Shown here: positions 6,377 through 7,802 of the stretch, one piece after another
How the letters are laid out: each line of letters opens with the position of its first letter
Numbering within the stretch: position 1 is the first letter of the stretch
Source of the DNA: Eshraghiella sp964576255
GTDB taxonomy: Bacteria > Bacillota > Clostridia > Lachnospirales > Lachnospiraceae
DNA: 7,802 nt
Direction: 5' to 3'
NCBI GenBank assembly: GCA_964576255.1
Contig: CAZNUK010000086.1
Location: 1-7,802 of the forward strand
Made by a program: the position numbers and the translations under genes
The notes under the pieces: model-generated
What the model saw: the letters and a program-made list of their open reading frames with translations, nothing else
Database searches by the model: none
What the model was told of the DNA's origin: nothing

Positions 6377-7744
6377 ATGAGAGAGAAATTGGAATCACTG
6401 CCTTTGGCAACGTTAAAGGAGTTTGCCAGGGACAAAGGAATTAAGGGATTTTATACCCTTAAGAAGTCAGAGCTTATTGAGGAGCTTTTAAAGGTGGCTG
6501 ACGAAGATAAAAAAGAGCCACAGCAGACACAGAAATTGTATACTAAGGATAGTGCAAGAACAACAGATGTTGTAGATGACGACCCATACAGACAGGATTT
6601 TGACCCTGAGATGGTAGATCCGGGACCAGACGCCAATGGTATTTTAGAGGTAATGCCTGAAGGATATGGTTTTATTCGTTGTGAAAATTTCCTTCCGGGA
6701 GAAAATGACGTATACGTATCGCCTGTTCAGATTAAGAGATTTGGACTTAAGACCGGTGATATTCTTATTGGACTTAAGAGAATTAAGAATCAGGGCGAGA
6801 AGTTTAGTGCTCTTTTGTACATCAAATCTGTTAATGGATATAATCCTGCGGATATTCCTAAGAGAAAGGCTTTTGAGAAGCTTACACCTACTTTCCCAGA
6901 TGAGAGAATTCATCTTGAGATGCCGGGCAGCAGTGTTGCCATGAGAATTATGGATTTGATTTCCCCTATCGGTAAGGGACAGCGTGGAATGATTGTTTCC
7001 CAGCCAAAGGCAGGTAAGACAACCCTTCTTAAGCAGATTGCTAAATCAATACTTACAAGCAATCCTAATATGCATCTTATTATTCTTCTTATAGATGAAA
7101 GACCTGAGGAAGTAACAGACATTAAAGAATCTATTCAGGGCGATAATGTTGAAGTGATTTACTCCACCTTCGATGAGCTTCCTGAGCGTCATAAGAGAGT
7201 TTCAGAAATGGTTGTTGAGCGTGCAAGAAGACTTGTTGAACATAAGAATGATGTGTGTATTCTTCTTGATAGTATTACAAGACTTACCAGAGCATATAAC
7301 ATTGTAGTATCACCAAGTGGTAGAACTTTATCAGGCGGTCTTGATCCTGCGGCTCTTCATATGCCTAAGAAATTCTTTGGTGCAGCCCGTAATATGAGAG
7401 AGGGCGGTTCTCTTACTATTCTTGCCACAGCTCTTGTGGATACAGGAAGTAAGATGGACGACGTTGTATTTGAGGAATTTAAGGGTACAGGTAATATGGA
7501 ACTGGTGCTTGATCGTAAATTATCAGAGAAGAGAATTTTCCCTGCTATTGATATTGTTAAGTCAGGAACCAGAAGAGAGGATTTACTGTTATCAGCTGAG
7601 GAACAGGAGGCTGTTGATACAATGCGTAAGGCGCTTAACGGACTTCGCTCAGAGGATGCGGTTGAGAGAATTCTGGATATGTTCTCTAAGACAAGAACTA
7701 ATGCTGAATTATGTCAGGTAATCAAAAAGACAAGAATTATTTAA
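6377..7744 (+). CDS. rho: Transcription termination factor Rho
   Basis: Rho is a hexameric ring-shaped RNA-dependent ATPase that binds nascent RNA and releases RNA polymerase. The 455 residues comprise a SAP-like Rho N-terminal domain (about 3-41), an acidic Asp/Pro/Gln-rich linker (about 42-86), a cold-shock-type RNA-binding domain with YGFIR (97-101) and DVYVS (111-115), and the RecA-like ATPase. Walker A is PKAGKTT (210-216, Lys214) and Walker B is ILLDSITR (295-302, Asp298). The Q-loop, the R-loop region and FKGTGNMEL are all recognisable, so it should be active. It is about 36 residues longer than the 419-residue E. coli protein, mostly because of the linker. It stands alone with its own strong promoter, divergent from the malic enzyme operon. 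Firmicutes often have rpmE just after rho; nothing of it is visible in the 58 bases that follow. Confidence 0.98.
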   Translation: MREKLESLPLATLKEFARDKGIKGFYTLKKSELIEELLKVADEDKKEPQQTQKLYTKDSARTTDVVDDDPYRQDFDPEMVDPGPDANGILEVMPEGYGFIRCENFLPGENDVYVSPVQIKRFGLKTGDILIGLKRIKNQGEKFSALLYIKSVNGYNPADIPKRKAFEKLTPTFPDERIHLEMPGSSVAMRIMDLISPIGKGQRGMIVSQPKAGKTTLLKQIAKSILTSNPNMHLIILLIDERPEEVTDIKESIQGDNVEVIYSTFDELPERHKRVSEMVVERARRLVEHKNDVCILLDSITRLTRAYNIVVSPSGRTLSGGLDPAALHMPKKFFGAARNMREGGSLTILATALVDTGSKMDDVVFEEFKGTGNMELVLDRKLSEKRIFPAIDIVKSGTRREDLLLSAEEQEAVDTMRKALNGLRSEDAVERILDMFSKTRTNAELCQVIKKTRII

Positions 7745-7761
7745 TTAGGTTGAGTGAAAAG

Positions 7762-7790
7762 TTAAATTCCACTTGTAAACTTAAATTCCA
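7762..7790. repeat. 10-base direct repeat just downstream of rho, possible mobile-element end
   Basis: TTAAATTCCA occurs at 7762-7771 and again at 7781-7790, a 19-base period. It begins 18 bases after the rho stop codon. Multiple short direct repeats near the tip are a feature of IS21-family ends, and a TG dinucleotide at 7751 could be such a tip, but no transposase is in the window. The repeat may instead be a binding site or chance. Confidence 0.45.
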
Positions 7791-7802
7791 TACGGAAGAC
7801 AA

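Noticed and set aside
6644..7721. Open frames in other phases within rho (6666-6944, 7422-7721, and minus-strand frames).
   Set aside because: They have Leu/Arg- or Ser-rich shadow compositions, no credible starts, and overlie the conserved rho coding sequence.
1..7802. CRISPR array, toxin-antitoxin pair, phage genes, tRNA or rRNA, frameshifted pseudogenes.
   Set aside because: All large frames are intact conserved genes, intergenic space is under 200 bases everywhere, and no periodic repeat array or RNA gene is visible.

Overview
The window looks like ordinary core chromosome of a low-to-mid-GC Gram-positive anaerobe, most likely a member of the Lachnospiraceae or a close clostridial relative. 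That assignment rests on the clpX-lon-engB gene order, a DUF4364 gene (a family typical of Clostridia), an A/T-rich third-codon style, AGGAG-type ribosome binding sites and a Bacillus-like radical SAM protein. It is a family-level judgement from remembered sequences, not from a search. I see no rRNA, tRNA, CRISPR array, prophage or complete insertion sequence.

Layout. (1) Bases 1-3612, plus strand: the 3' part of clpX, then lon, then engB, packed as one operon (4-base overlap, then an 8-base gap). It couples two AAA+ proteolysis components with a ribosome-assembly GTPase. (2) Bases 3616-6198, minus strand: a second compact operon read as malic enzyme, then a radical SAM protein of the YhcC/YtqA type, then a DUF4364 winged-helix protein. 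The spacings are 5 bases and an 11-base overlap. Its 3' end meets the engB 3' end with only 3 bases between stop codons, and no convincing intrinsic terminator lies there. (3) Bases 6199-6376: a 178-base divergent intergenic region holding a promoter for the malic enzyme operon on the minus strand and a near-ideal sigma-A promoter for rho on the plus strand. (4) Bases 6377-7744: rho, complete. (5) Bases 7745-7802: a short tail with a 10-base direct repeat, possibly the edge of a mobile element that continues outside the window.

How the genes relate. ClpX, Lon and EngB serve protein quality control and 50S ribosome assembly. Malic enzyme links malate to pyruvate. The radical SAM protein resembles the B. 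subtilis protein implicated in tRNA wobble-uridine modification. The DUF4364 protein looks like a DNA-binding regulator of unknown target. Rho terminates transcription and could be what stops the two converging operons.

I did not find an obvious new multi-gene system. The points most worth a second look are an 11-bp perfect inverted repeat at the start of lon, the three-gene operon that pairs a metabolic enzyme with a tRNA-modification-like enzyme and a putative regulator, the radical SAM gene without a Shine-Dalgarno sequence, and the repeat just after rho.
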